From: Arenimonas terrae
GTDB lineage: Bacteria; Pseudomonadota; Gammaproteobacteria; Xanthomonadales; Xanthomonadaceae
Assembly (NCBI RefSeq): GCF_006265115.1
Contig: NZ_SMDR01000003.1
Coordinates: 186,001 to 250,000 of the forward strand
Length of the DNA stretch: 64,000 nt
Direction of reading: 5' to 3'
Position 1 is the first letter of the stretch; each line of letters opens with the position of its first letter. Of the stretch, positions 15,882-24,824 are shown piece by piece. Made by a program: the position numbers and the translations under genes. The notes under the pieces were generated by a model. It worked only from the letters and a program-made list of their open reading frames with translations, was not told the DNA's origin and did not search any database.

Positions 15882-17561
15882 ATGTCCACCACCGCAAACG
15901 CAGCAACCGCAACGCACGACGCCAACGGCAAGCCGTTGACCGCCGGCCACAAGAAGGTGATCTTTGCCTCGAGCCTGGGCACCGTCTTCGAGTGGTACGA
16001 CTTCTACCTGTACGGTTCGCTCGCCGCGATCATCGCCAAGCAGTTTTTCTCGGCGCTCAATCCGACCAGCGGCTTCATCTTCGCCCTGCTCGCCTTCGCC
16101 GCTGGTTTTGCCGTGCGTCCGTTCGGCGCCCTGGTGTTCGGCCGGCTCGGCGACATGATCGGCCGCAAGTACACCTTCCTGGTGACCATCGTGATCATGG
16201 GCCTGTCGACCTTCCTGGTCGGCATCCTGCCCAGTTATGCCAGCATCGGCATCGCCGCGCCGATCATCCTGATCACGCTGCGGCTGCTGCAGGGCCTGGC
16301 CCTGGGCGGCGAATACGGCGGCGCCGCGACCTACGTGGCGGAACACGCGCCGCAGGGCAAGCGCGGCCTGTACACCAGCTTCATCCAGACCACGGCGACA
16401 TTGGGTCTGTTCATGTCGCTGCTGGTGATCCTGGGCTGCCGCCTGTACCTCGGTCCCGAGGCGTTCGAGGCCTGGGGCTGGCGCATTCCGTTCCTGCTGT
16501 CCTTCGTGCTGCTGGGCATCTCGGTGTGGATCCGCCTGCAGCTGTCGGAGTCGCCGCTGTTCCAGGAGATGAAGAACGAGGGCAAGCTCTCGAAGGCGCC
16601 GATCACCGAAAGCTTCATGACCAAGAAGAACGGCCGCATCGCCCTGATGGCCCTGCTGGGCGCCACGGCGGGCCAGGCGGTGGTGTGGTACTGCGGCCAG
16701 TTCTACGCGCTGTTCTTCCTGACCCAGACGCTGAAGGTGGACCCGACCACGGCGAACCTGCTGATCGCCGCGGCATTGGTGATCGGCACGCCGTTCTTCA
16801 TCGTGTTCGGCTGGCTGTCGGACAAGATCGGGCGCAAGCCGATCATCATGGCCGGCTGCCTGATCGCCGCGCTGACCTACTTCCCGATCTTCAAGGCGCT
16901 CACGCACTACGCCAATCCGGCGATCGAGACCGCGGCGGCGACCAGCCCGGTGACGGTGACGGCGGATCCGGCGACCTGCAGCTTCCAGTTCAACCCGGTC
17001 GGCACGACCAAGTTCACCTCGAGCTGCGACATCGCCAAGTCGGCGCTGGCCAAGGGCGGCACGCCCTACCGCAACGTCGAGGCGGCGCCGGGCACGGTGG
17101 CCACCATCAGCGTCGGCAATACGGTGGTGTCGTCCTATGAAGCGGCCTCGTTCACGGGCGATGCGGCGGCGACCGAGGCAGCGCGTTTCAACGGCGAGCT
17201 CAAGACGGCGCTGACCTCGGCGGGGTATCCGGAAAAGGCGGACCCGGCGCAGATCAACAAGCCGATGGTGCTGTTCCTGCTGACGGTGCTGGTGCTGTAC
17301 GTGACGATGGTCTACGGCCCGATCGCGGCCTGGCTGGTCGAGCTGTTCCCGACCCGCATCCGCTACACGTCGATGTCGCTGCCCTACCACATCGGCAACG
17401 GCTGGTTCGGCGGCTTCCTGCCGACCACGGCCTTCGCGATGGTGGCCCTGACCGGCGACATCTACTACGGCCTGTGGTACCCGATCGTGATCGCGCTGAT
17501 GACCTTCGTGCTCGGCTCGCTGTTCCTGCGCGAGACCAAGGACGTGGACATCCGCGAATAG
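15882..17561 (+). CDS. MHS-family MFS transporter with large periplasmic insert
   Basis: This 559-residue inner-membrane proton symporter belongs to the metabolite:H+ symporter group. The signature is present: SSLGTVFEWYDFYLYG near residue 30, GRLGDMIGRK near 88 and GWLSDKIGRKP near 310. The family is usually 430-500 residues long. Here an extra stretch of about 120 residues (about 341-461, with two cysteines) separates two helices and should face the periplasm. It follows a porin and is near acsA, so acetate or another short-chain carboxylate is the likely substrate. Confidence 0.9.
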   Translation: MSTTANAATATHDANGKPLTAGHKKVIFASSLGTVFEWYDFYLYGSLAAIIAKQFFSALNPTSGFIFALLAFAAGFAVRPFGALVFGRLGDMIGRKYTFLVTIVIMGLSTFLVGILPSYASIGIAAPIILITLRLLQGLALGGEYGGAATYVAEHAPQGKRGLYTSFIQTTATLGLFMSLLVILGCRLYLGPEAFEAWGWRIPFLLSFVLLGISVWIRLQLSESPLFQEMKNEGKLSKAPITESFMTKKNGRIALMALLGATAGQAVVWYCGQFYALFFLTQTLKVDPTTANLLIAAALVIGTPFFIVFGWLSDKIGRKPIIMAGCLIAALTYFPIFKALTHYANPAIETAAATSPVTVTADPATCSFQFNPVGTTKFTSSCDIAKSALAKGGTPYRNVEAAPGTVATISVGNTVVSSYEAASFTGDAAATEAARFNGELKTALTSAGYPEKADPAQINKPMVLFLLTVLVLYVTMVYGPIAAWLVELFPTRIRYTSMSLPYHIGNGWFGGFLPTTAFAMVALTGDIYYGLWYPIVIALMTFVLGSLFLRETKDVDIRE

Positions 17562-17596
17562 CCCTCCCCCCGCCGGGGTCCGCCCCGGCTTTTGAC

Positions 17597-17629
17597 GACG
17601 CCGGCACCCGGGTGCCGGCGTCTTTTTTT
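17597..17629 (+). terminator. rho-independent terminator after the MHS transporter
   Basis: A perfect 13-bp palindrome (GACGCCGGCACCC / GGGTGCCGGCGTC) is followed by seven T. A weaker GC hairpin with TTTT lies just before it. Confidence 0.92.
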
Positions 17630-17676
17630 GCCCGGCCGGAGCGATCCGCTACCCTTGGCGCGTCGAAGGAGCCGCC

Positions 17677-18597
17677 ATGACGTCGCCCGCGCCGCCCGCC
17701 CCGAAGGTCCTGGTCACCGGCAGTTCCGGCCGCGTCGGCCGGGCGATCCACATCCGCCTGTCGCCGCGGTTCGCCGTCGCCGGCCTGGACCGCAGCCCGT
17801 CCTCGACCGCGGACTGGGTCGGCGACCTCGACACACCGGGGCTGCTGGCGCGCGCGCTCGAAGGTGTCGAAGCCGTCGTGCATACGGCGGCCCTGCATGC
17901 GCCGCACGTGCCGCACCTGCCCGAGGCCGAGTTCCAGCGGATCAACGTCGACGGCACCCGCCGCCTGCTCGATGCGGCCGCCGCCGCGGGCGTGAAGCGC
18001 ATCGTGTTCACCAGCACCACGGCGCTGTACGGCGACGCCGCCACGCCCCCGGGCCGCGCCGGCTGGGTGGACGAAACGCTGGCGCCGGAGCCGCGCACCA
18101 TCTACCACCGCAGCAAGCTCGCGGCCGAGGCCCTGCTGCGCGAGGCGGCGCTGGGCGGCGGGCCGTCGCTGCGCGTCCTGCGCATGTCGCGCTGTTTTCC
18201 CGAACCGGCGAACGTGATGGCGCTGTTCCGGCTGCACCGCGGCGTCGACGCCCGCGATGTCGCCGCCGCGCACGACGCCGCCCTGCGCCATGCCGGGCCA
18301 GCCTGCGCGACCTTCGTGATCTCGGGCGCCACGCCCTTCGTCGCCGCGGATTGCCCAGCGCTGTGGGACGACGCGCCGGCCGTGCTGGCGCGGCGCGCGC
18401 CGGCCCTGGTCGCCGCCTTCGCGGCGCGCGGCTGGCCGCTGCCGGCGCGCATCGACCGCGTCTACGATTCCGGGGCCGCGCAGCGCGACCTGGGCTGGAC
18501 GCCGCGCTACGGCCACGAGGAAGTGCTGGCGATGCGAGACGCCGAATCCGGCGAAGTGCTGCCCCCGGACGCCAGCCAGCGCTGGCGCCCCGACTGA
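17677..18597 (+). CDS. NAD(P)-dependent epimerase/dehydratase-like SDR
   Basis: This 306-residue extended short-chain dehydrogenase has the Rossmann motif VTGSSGRVG at the N-terminus. The catalytic pair is YHRSK (Tyr-x3-Lys near residue 145), with a Ser/Thr-rich FTSTTALYG before it. The substrate is not predictable; nucleotide-sugar and steroid-like roles are both possible. It stands alone between a terminator and a convergent SDR gene, with no operon partner. The start follows GAAGGAGCC, a good ribosome-binding site. Confidence 0.85.
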   Translation: MTSPAPPAPKVLVTGSSGRVGRAIHIRLSPRFAVAGLDRSPSSTADWVGDLDTPGLLARALEGVEAVVHTAALHAPHVPHLPEAEFQRINVDGTRRLLDAAAAAGVKRIVFTSTTALYGDAATPPGRAGWVDETLAPEPRTIYHRSKLAAEALLREAALGGGPSLRVLRMSRCFPEPANVMALFRLHRGVDARDVAAAHDAALRHAGPACATFVISGATPFVAADCPALWDDAPAVLARRAPALVAAFAARGWPLPARIDRVYDSGAAQRDLGWTPRYGHEEVLAMRDAESGEVLPPDASQRWRPD

Positions 18598-18598
18598 A

Positions 18599-20143
18599 TC
18601 ACCAGTCGGTGGGCCGGTAGTCCTTCAGGAACTGGCCCCAGACGTGGTGGCCGGTGTTGAAGCCGTCGATGATCGGGTCGACGATGCGCGCGGCGCCGTC
18701 GACGATGTCCAGCGGCGGATGGAAGCGCTCCTCGCGGGTCTTGCGCTCGGCGATCTCGATCGGGTCCTCGTCGGTCACCCAGCCGGTGTCCACGGCGTTC
18801 ATGTGGATGCCGTCGCCCTGGTAATCGGCGGCCGAGGTGCGCGTCATCATGTTCAGCGCGGCCTTGGCCATGTTGGTGTGCGGGTGCCGCGTGGTCTTGA
18901 AGTTGCGGTAGAACTGCCCCTCCATCGCCGACACGTTGACGATGTGCTTGTCGCGCTCGGGCGTGCGCAGCATCAGCGGCTTCAGGCGCGCATTGATGAT
19001 GAAGGGCGCGACCGCGTTGACCAGCTGCACTTCCAGCAGTTCCACCGCCGGCACTTCGTGCATCAGCAGGCGCCAGGAATTGCGGCCGCGCAGGTCCACC
19101 TGCTGCAGGTCGGCGTCCAGGCGGCCTTCCGGGAACAGGTGCTGCTGGCCCAGCAGCTCCTCGGCCAGCAGGGGCACCTGCGACAGTTCGGCGGCGCGGG
19201 TCAGGCCCGGCGCCTCGACCCCGTGCGCCAGCGCGTTGCCGTCCGGCACCAGGTCGTAACCGCGCAGGCCTTCGTAGCTGCCCAGCAGCTTGCGCACGTG
19301 CTCGGGCATGTCCGAATGCGCGGCGGTCTCGCCGGCGATCATGTGCGCGTAGAACGCGGGCGGGCGGCGCACGGTCTGGCAGGCGTTGTTGATGATGAAG
19401 TCCAGGCGCTCGCGCGTCTGCAGCAGCGTCTGGCAGAAGGCCTCTACGCTGGGCGTGTGGCGCAGGTCCAGGCCGAAGACCTCGAGGCGATGCCCCCATT
19501 CGGCGAAGTCCGGCTCCTGCGCATAGCGCGCCGCGGAGTCGCGCGGGAAGCGCGTGGTGACGATCAGTGAGGCGCCGGCGCGCAGCAGTTTCAGGCCGGC
19601 CTGGTAGCCGATCTTGACCCGGCCGCCGGTGAGCAGCGCGACGCGGCCGCGCAGGTCGGCGGTTTCGGTGCGCTTGTGGAAGTTGAACTCGGCGCAGGCC
19701 GGGCACATCTGGTCGTAGAAGTGGTGGATGCGCGTGTACTTTTCCTTGCACACGTAGCAGTGCTGCTCTTCGATCGTCACCCGCGCCGGATCGTCGGTGA
19801 TGTCGTCCACCGGCATCTTCGAGGGCGGGAAGTAGTTGGGCGTGGTGAACACCGGCTTGCTGCGCAGCTCGCGGATGCCCGTGGCGCCAAGGATGGCGTC
19901 GTCGTGGGCGTTGCGCTGCTTCACCTGGGCGCGCTTCTTCTCGCGGCGCAGCTTGCGGTGCGGGATCGGGTCCGGGTGGTGGAAGCGGTTCACCGCCGCC
20001 TTCAGGCGCTTGCGCTCGGGTTCGGGCAGCGCGTCGAAGGCGCTGCGGTCGGCGGCGACGGTTTCGAGCAGTTCGGCGGCGGCGCGCAGGCGGGCCACCA
20101 GGTCATCCCCGCCGGTCGGCAGGGGGGAGGGCGTGTCGGTCAT
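18599..20143 (-). CDS. zinc-ribbon SDR-family protein
   Basis: This 514-residue protein combines a long basic N-terminal part, a CxxC...CxxC zinc-ribbon-like segment (C129, C132, C147, C150) and a C-terminal Rossmann fold of the SDR type. The Rossmann part has TGGRVKIG near 172-178, IINNACQT and NVSAMEG. The catalytic Tyr of YxxxK is not present: the sequence before the conserved Lys reads HTNMAK. Activity may be altered or absent. The family occurs across bacteria and eukaryotes, but I know of no assigned function. It is convergent with the preceding epimerase-like gene. Confidence 0.82.
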   Translation of the reverse strand: MTDTPSPLPTGGDDLVARLRAAAELLETVAADRSAFDALPEPERKRLKAAVNRFHHPDPIPHRKLRREKKRAQVKQRNAHDDAILGATGIRELRSKPVFTTPNYFPPSKMPVDDITDDPARVTIEEQHCYVCKEKYTRIHHFYDQMCPACAEFNFHKRTETADLRGRVALLTGGRVKIGYQAGLKLLRAGASLIVTTRFPRDSAARYAQEPDFAEWGHRLEVFGLDLRHTPSVEAFCQTLLQTRERLDFIINNACQTVRRPPAFYAHMIAGETAAHSDMPEHVRKLLGSYEGLRGYDLVPDGNALAHGVEAPGLTRAAELSQVPLLAEELLGQQHLFPEGRLDADLQQVDLRGRNSWRLLMHEVPAVELLEVQLVNAVAPFIINARLKPLMLRTPERDKHIVNVSAMEGQFYRNFKTTRHPHTNMAKAALNMMTRTSAADYQGDGIHMNAVDTGWVTDEDPIEIAERKTREERFHPPLDIVDGAARIVDPIIDGFNTGHHVWGQFLKDYRPTDW

Positions 20144-20248
20144 GAAGGGCGTTCAGGAAAGCGGGCCGGTGCCGGCCAAGGGGGCGCATTGTCGCAGGAC
20201 TGGACGCCGCGTGCGCCGACGCCGGGCCCGGTCCGGACCCGGCCTGCC

Positions 20249-21349
20249 TCAGGCGAAGGTCAGGGCGTGGATGGGCGGCAGCCGCAGGGCCGGCGCCGTC
20301 CAGCGTTCGCCCTGGTCGTGGCTGATCCACAGGCCGCCGGTGGTGGAGCCGATGGCGATGCGTTCCCCGGTGGCGTCCACCGCGAGGCCGTGGCGGTAGA
20401 CCAGATCGTAGGCGGGATCGTGCGGCAGGCCCTGGGACAGCACGTCGAAATGCGCGCCGCGATCGCGCGTGCGCGCCACCACCAGGCGGCCGTCCACCGG
20501 CACCCGCCGCTCGTCCTTGATGGCAGGCACGAACCAGGCGGTAGCCGGATCGTGCGGATGCACGCCGACCGCGAAACCGAACACCGAGGGCTTCACCGCC
20601 GGCACCTCGTGCCAGCGTCCGCCGCCGTCGTCGCTGCGGAAGACGCCGTTGTGGTGCTGCACCCACAGGGTGTCGGGCGCGGCGCCGCACTGCACCATGC
20701 GGTGCGGGTCCTGGATCACCGGGTCGTAGCGGCGGTCTTCCGGCATGTAGTCGGCGAACATGCCGTCGCTGGTGACGCGCCAGCTGGCGCCGTCGTCGTC
20801 GCTGCGCCAGACGCCACCGCAGGACACGGCAATGCGGATGCAGCGCGGATCGCGCGGATCCACGCAGACCGAATGGATGCCCGGCGAGTCGTAACCGCCG
20901 CCGAACCAACCCGCGCGCGCCGGCTGGTCCCAGAGGCCGCGCATCAGCCGCCAGCTGGCGCCGTGGTCATCCGAACGGAACAGCCCGCCCGGGATCGTGC
21001 CGGCCCACAGCCGGCCGGGCTGGTCGGCGCCGCCCGCCTCCAGCGACCAGATCAGTTCGAGCACCGCGGGCTTCGGCGGTTTGCCGTCGCCGACCGCCAC
21101 CGTGTCGTGTTCGCCGTAGGCCGGCACCGCGAGTTCGGTCCAGGTGCGGCCGCGGTCTTCGGAGCGCTGCAGCTTGGCGCCGAAGTGCCCCAGGTCGAGC
21201 GCGGCATACCAGGCGCCGTCGCGCGGATCCGCCAGCGCCAGCGCGACCTTGTCGCCGAGGAAGGCCACGTGTTCGTTTTCCCAGCCGGCGCGGCCGCGCC
21301 GCAGCACGAACAGGCCCTTGCGGGTCGAGACCAGCAGCGTGTCGCTCAT
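20249..21349 (-). CDS. BNR-repeat (sialidase-like propeller) protein
   Basis: This 366-residue beta-propeller protein has several Asp-box (BNR) repeats such as SEDRGRTW, SDDHGASW, SDDDGASW and SDDGGGRW. No signal peptide is present, so it should be cytoplasmic. The repeats resemble sialidase and VPS10-like propellers, but catalytic residues of sialidases are not evident. One base separates it from an upstream ThiS/MoaD-like gene. The two are probably co-transcribed and may interact. Confidence 0.87.
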   Translation of the reverse strand: MSDTLLVSTRKGLFVLRRGRAGWENEHVAFLGDKVALALADPRDGAWYAALDLGHFGAKLQRSEDRGRTWTELAVPAYGEHDTVAVGDGKPPKPAVLELIWSLEAGGADQPGRLWAGTIPGGLFRSDDHGASWRLMRGLWDQPARAGWFGGGYDSPGIHSVCVDPRDPRCIRIAVSCGGVWRSDDDGASWRVTSDGMFADYMPEDRRYDPVIQDPHRMVQCGAAPDTLWVQHHNGVFRSDDGGGRWHEVPAVKPSVFGFAVGVHPHDPATAWFVPAIKDERRVPVDGRLVVARTRDRGAHFDVLSQGLPHDPAYDLVYRHGLAVDATGERIAIGSTTGGLWISHDQGERWTAPALRLPPIHALTFA

Positions 21350-21350
21350 G

Positions 21351-21641
21351 TCAGCCTCCGGATAGCGCCTGCATCACGTAGATCTCCGCGTCCGCGCGCA
21401 GGGCGAGGGCGAAGTTGGATTTCGGCTGCAGCGCATCGCCATCGACGAACAGCGCGACATGGCGGCGCAGGGCGCCGCGCTCGTCCAGCACGTAGCCGCG
21501 CAGGCCGGGATGGATGCGGAAGAGTCCGTCGAGCACGGCGCCGACGCTGTCGCCCGGCACCTGCAGCGCCACCTCGCCGTCACCGGCCGGCGCCGGCGAC
21601 AGCCAGCGCGCGAGGGCGGATGCGATCACGACCTTGGCCAT
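21351..21641 (-). CDS. ThiS/MoaD-like ubiquitin-fold protein
   Basis: This 96-residue beta-grasp protein ends in Gly-Gly (ALSGG), the tail that is adenylated and thiocarboxylated in sulfur-carrier proteins. The core DGDALQPKSNFALALRADAEIYVM fits the MoaD/ThiS group. It is the first gene of a two-gene unit with a BNR propeller protein. No thiamin or molybdopterin genes are near, so a different sulfur-transfer or conjugation role is possible. Confidence 0.85.
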   Translation of the reverse strand: MAKVVIASALARWLSPAPAGDGEVALQVPGDSVGAVLDGLFRIHPGLRGYVLDERGALRRHVALFVDGDALQPKSNFALALRADAEIYVMQALSGG

Positions 21642-21754
21642 GGCGGTAAGGGGTCGGGGAACGTGTCCGGACCCTACCCACGCCGGCGGCTGGACACAAG
21701 CGCAAGCGGGCCGCCACCGGCGTTTTCTGCTTTTTGTTTACCCGGCCGGCGCGC

Positions 21755-22936
21755 TCAACGGCCGTCCGCACCCAGCGGCCCCAGGGTCAGGCGGCGGCCA
21801 TCGGGCGTGCCGCGGCTGAAGCGGCCGTGCTCGCGGAACAGCAGTTCGCCGTAGCGGCCCTTCTTGATGCTGCTGTCGATCGCGATCACGCGGCCCCCGA
21901 AGAGGGAGTGCACGATCGGCTGCGAGGTGTGGCCGACCAGCACGTGCCCGACGCCGAGCCGGCGCAGGTCCGCATCGACGCTGGCCTGCTGCAGACCCTC
22001 GTCCAGGAAATAGCCCCGATACCAGATCGGCCCATCCGCGCCATGCAGCAAGGTGAGCACGGGATCCTTGGCCAGCGCCGCCTTGTCCAGCCCCAGCGAA
22101 CGCCGGAAACGGTCGTTCGCCTGCTCCAGGCTCAGGTCGAGCGCAAAATAGGAGGCGTGCACGCCGGCGTGCATGAACAGCATATCGTCCACCTGCAGCA
22201 GGGTACGCTTGCTGCGCAGCCAGTCGCCGATCACGGTGTCGGGCCCGTACAGCGCGTCATAGGACTCGCCCAGCAGGGTCGCGGTGCGCCGGTACTTTCC
22301 GCTGACGTAGCGCAGGTCCCGGCGCAGCACCAGGGCTTCGTGGTTGCCGAGCAGGAAATGCACGGCGCCGCCGGCCTCGCGCGCCTGCTGTTCCAGCGCA
22401 TAGAGGTGCCAGAAGGTTTCGGTGACGCGCGGGCCGCGGTCGAACACATCGCCGGTCATCACCAGCTGGCCGTCGCCCCAGGCCCATCGGCCCTGCGCGT
22501 CGATCACCCCGTGGGCGCGCAGCAGCCGCACCATCAGGTCGTACTGGCCGTGCACGTCCGACAGCGCCACCAGGCGGGTCGCGCCCCGGATCATCGCCGC
22601 GGTTTCGACCGCGGCCGGTGGCCGGATCTGCAGTTCGTGCGGATGGCCGCAGCGGGGCGCAAGGCGCAGCGGCCAGCGCTCGGCGCGAAGGCGCTGGATC
22701 TCGACCCTGCCGGCGCAGACCCAGCGCGCCTCGATGCCGCCTTCGACGTAACGCACGTAGGGGCCGTCGTCGACGACGTCGGTGAGGGTGAACTCCTCGT
22801 CGTAGACCTGCACCGCCTCCAGGCCGTGCGGGCCCCGCCGCATCGACACCTCGCCCTGCAGCGCGTAGGCCGCAAACCCCAGCGTCGCCAGCAGCACGGC
22901 GAACCAGAAACGTTTGGATCGGGTCACTCGGAGCAT
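21755..22936 (-). CDS. calcineurin-like metallophosphatase
   Basis: This 393-residue phosphatase has an N-terminal membrane anchor (about residues 10-27), so the catalytic domain should sit on the periplasmic side. The phosphoesterase motifs are complete: SDVHGQYD, GDVFDRG, LLGNHEAL, a later MHAG and VGHTS. It resembles bacterial PPP-type (Shewanella-like, ApaH-like) phosphatases. The substrate could be phosphoprotein or a nucleotide. It is a single gene. Confidence 0.88.
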   Translation of the reverse strand: MLRVTRSKRFWFAVLLATLGFAAYALQGEVSMRRGPHGLEAVQVYDEEFTLTDVVDDGPYVRYVEGGIEARWVCAGRVEIQRLRAERWPLRLAPRCGHPHELQIRPPAAVETAAMIRGATRLVALSDVHGQYDLMVRLLRAHGVIDAQGRWAWGDGQLVMTGDVFDRGPRVTETFWHLYALEQQAREAGGAVHFLLGNHEALVLRRDLRYVSGKYRRTATLLGESYDALYGPDTVIGDWLRSKRTLLQVDDMLFMHAGVHASYFALDLSLEQANDRFRRSLGLDKAALAKDPVLTLLHGADGPIWYRGYFLDEGLQQASVDADLRRLGVGHVLVGHTSQPIVHSLFGGRVIAIDSSIKKGRYGELLFREHGRFSRGTPDGRRLTLGPLGADGR

Positions 22937-23037
22937 GGCGGGTCCGTGGGCGGGAACGTCGCGATGCTAGGCGGCGCCTGGCGGGGCCGGCAACGTGCCG
23001 TTGGTCAGCGGGGCATCGGCCTGCGGCGGACCCGGAC

Positions 23038-23061
23038 AAAAAAGGCCCGCCGGAGCGGGCC
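23038..23061 (-). terminator. rho-independent terminator after the desaturase gene
   Basis: Read leftward, GGCCCGC-TCCG-GCGGGCC is followed by six T. It lies 24 bases past the desaturase stop. Confidence 0.88.
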
Positions 23062-23084
23062 CTTCCGTTGGGAGCGTGGCCCAC

Positions 23085-24269
23085 TCAGGCCCGCGCCGGC
23101 ACCATCGAATAACCCTTCAGGCGCGCCGAGAACTCCTGCAGCTGGCGGATGCCCGAGGCCTCGGCCTCGGCGCACCAGGCGCGCAGCGCGTCCATCTTGG
23201 CCTCGGCTTCGGCGCTCTTGAGCTCGTAGATGCCGAGCAGGCGGGCGCGGAACTCCATCAGGCGCGCGGTGTTCGGGCGCTCGGCGATCCAGGCGCTGAA
23301 CTTGGCCCGGTTCTCCTCGCTCAGCCACTTGCCTTCGCTGCGGAAGGCGCGGCGCAGGCGACCCGGCAGGTCCTTGGCTTCGGCCTGCAGGTGCGGCTTG
23401 AGCACCATCTGGAAGTAGTCGGTGGCGACCTGCCAGCGGTGCGCCATCACCGCGCGCATAGTGTCGGCATCGGGCACCTGGATGTTCGGGCGAACGTCCA
23501 GTTCCGGCGCCACGCGCAGCACCTTGGCCAGGCCGAGCGCCTGCAGGCCGCGGATCACGGTCCAGCCGATGTCGAACTCGTACTTGCGCAGCGCGAACTT
23601 GGCCGAGCTCGGGAAGGCGTGGTGGTTGTTGTGCAGCTCCTCGCCGCCCACCCAGAACGCCCACGGCGTCAGATTGGTGGCGGTGTCGGCGGTGTCGAAG
23701 TTGCGATAGCCCCACCAGTGGCCCAGGCCATTGATGACGCCGGCGGCCCAGAACGGGATCCAGGCCATCTGCAGCGCCCACATCACGATGCCCGGGATGC
23801 CGAACAGGGCGAGGTTGATCGCCAGCATCAGGATCGGGCCGAAGGTCGCGCGCGGGGTGTAGAGCTTGCGCTCGATCCAGTCGTCCGGCGAACCCTTGCC
23901 GTACTTCTCCAGCATGTCCTTGTCCAGGCGCGCTTCCTGGTACAGCTCGACGCCGCGCCACAGCACCTGGTGGATGCCCTGGAAACGCGGGCTGTGCGGA
24001 TCTTCTTCGGTTTCGCACTTGGCGTGGTGCTTGCGGTGCACCGCGGTCCACTCCTTGGTGACCATGGCGGTGGTCAGCCAGGCCCAGAAGCGGAAAAAGT
24101 GCGTCAGCACCGGGTGGAAATCCACGCCGCGGTGCGCCGCGCTGCGGTGCAGATAGAGCGTGGTGGTCATGATGGTGACCTGGGTCACCACCAGGAAATA
24201 GATCGCCATCTGCCAGTAACTGGCCTGCGTGACGCCGCGCGCCAACCAGTCGAACAGGTCGAGGGACAT
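23085..24269 (-). CDS. fatty-acid (acyl-CoA) desaturase
   Basis: This 394-residue integral-membrane di-iron desaturase introduces a double bond into saturated acyl chains. The three His boxes are visible: HRSAAHR, HRKHH and HNNHH. At least four hydrophobic segments flank them. The family core is about 300 residues. Here a C-terminal extension of about 100 residues, rich in Glu and Lys, makes it longer, as in other proteobacterial desaturases of this group. It should adjust membrane fluidity. The divergent neighbour is a cupin gene. Confidence 0.92.
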   Translation of the reverse strand: MSLDLFDWLARGVTQASYWQMAIYFLVVTQVTIMTTTLYLHRSAAHRGVDFHPVLTHFFRFWAWLTTAMVTKEWTAVHRKHHAKCETEEDPHSPRFQGIHQVLWRGVELYQEARLDKDMLEKYGKGSPDDWIERKLYTPRATFGPILMLAINLALFGIPGIVMWALQMAWIPFWAAGVINGLGHWWGYRNFDTADTATNLTPWAFWVGGEELHNNHHAFPSSAKFALRKYEFDIGWTVIRGLQALGLAKVLRVAPELDVRPNIQVPDADTMRAVMAHRWQVATDYFQMVLKPHLQAEAKDLPGRLRRAFRSEGKWLSEENRAKFSAWIAERPNTARLMEFRARLLGIYELKSAEAEAKMDALRAWCAEAEASGIRQLQEFSARLKGYSMVPARA

Positions 24270-24404
24270 GGGGCAAACTCCGTAAAAAACGGGCGCTTGG
24301 CCCGGTGATGGTGGGGATGATGCCCGCCGTCGGCGGACCCGTCACCCTGCGTCAAGGTATGGTGTTCAGCCTCGCACTTATCAAGCGACGCCCGGAGGGA
24401 CTTC

Positions 24405-24824
24405 ATGAACGCCGATCCTGCCCGCCATCGGGTGATTCATCTTCCTGCCGGCGCCGGCCGCGCCTACGCGCTGGGGCCGATGCGCGCCGTCTTCCTGGCC
24501 GACGGCGGCGAAACCGCCGACACCTATTCGATCTCGGAATGGTGGCTCGAGCCGGGCACGCCCGGTCCCGGCCCGCATTCGCACGAAGCCAACGACGACA
24601 TCTTCTACGTGCTCGAGGGCCGGTTCAGGTTCCAGGCCGGCGATGCGTTCATCGACGCCGGCCCCGGCGACTTCCTGCGCGTGCCGGCCGGCGTGGTGCA
24701 CGACTTCAGCAATCCCGGCGACGTGCGCGCCGGCCTGCTGAACCTCTACATCCCGGGCGGCTTCGAGCAGGAGATGCCGGGCATCGTCGCCTGGTTCGCC
24801 GCGCAGGGAACGCCGGCGGGCTAG
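24405..24824 (+). CDS. cupin-domain protein
   Basis: This 139-residue single-cupin protein has the two metal-binding motifs: the first is PGPHSHEANDDIFYVLEG, and the second is around GDFLRVPAGVVHDF. It could be an isomerase, dioxygenase or sensor; no substrate is predictable. A GGAGGGA sequence precedes the start. The stop overlaps the stop of the convergent mechanosensitive-channel gene by four bases. Confidence 0.85.
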   Translation: MNADPARHRVIHLPAGAGRAYALGPMRAVFLADGGETADTYSISEWWLEPGTPGPGPHSHEANDDIFYVLEGRFRFQAGDAFIDAGPGDFLRVPAGVVHDFSNPGDVRAGLLNLYIPGGFEQEMPGIVAWFAAQGTPAG

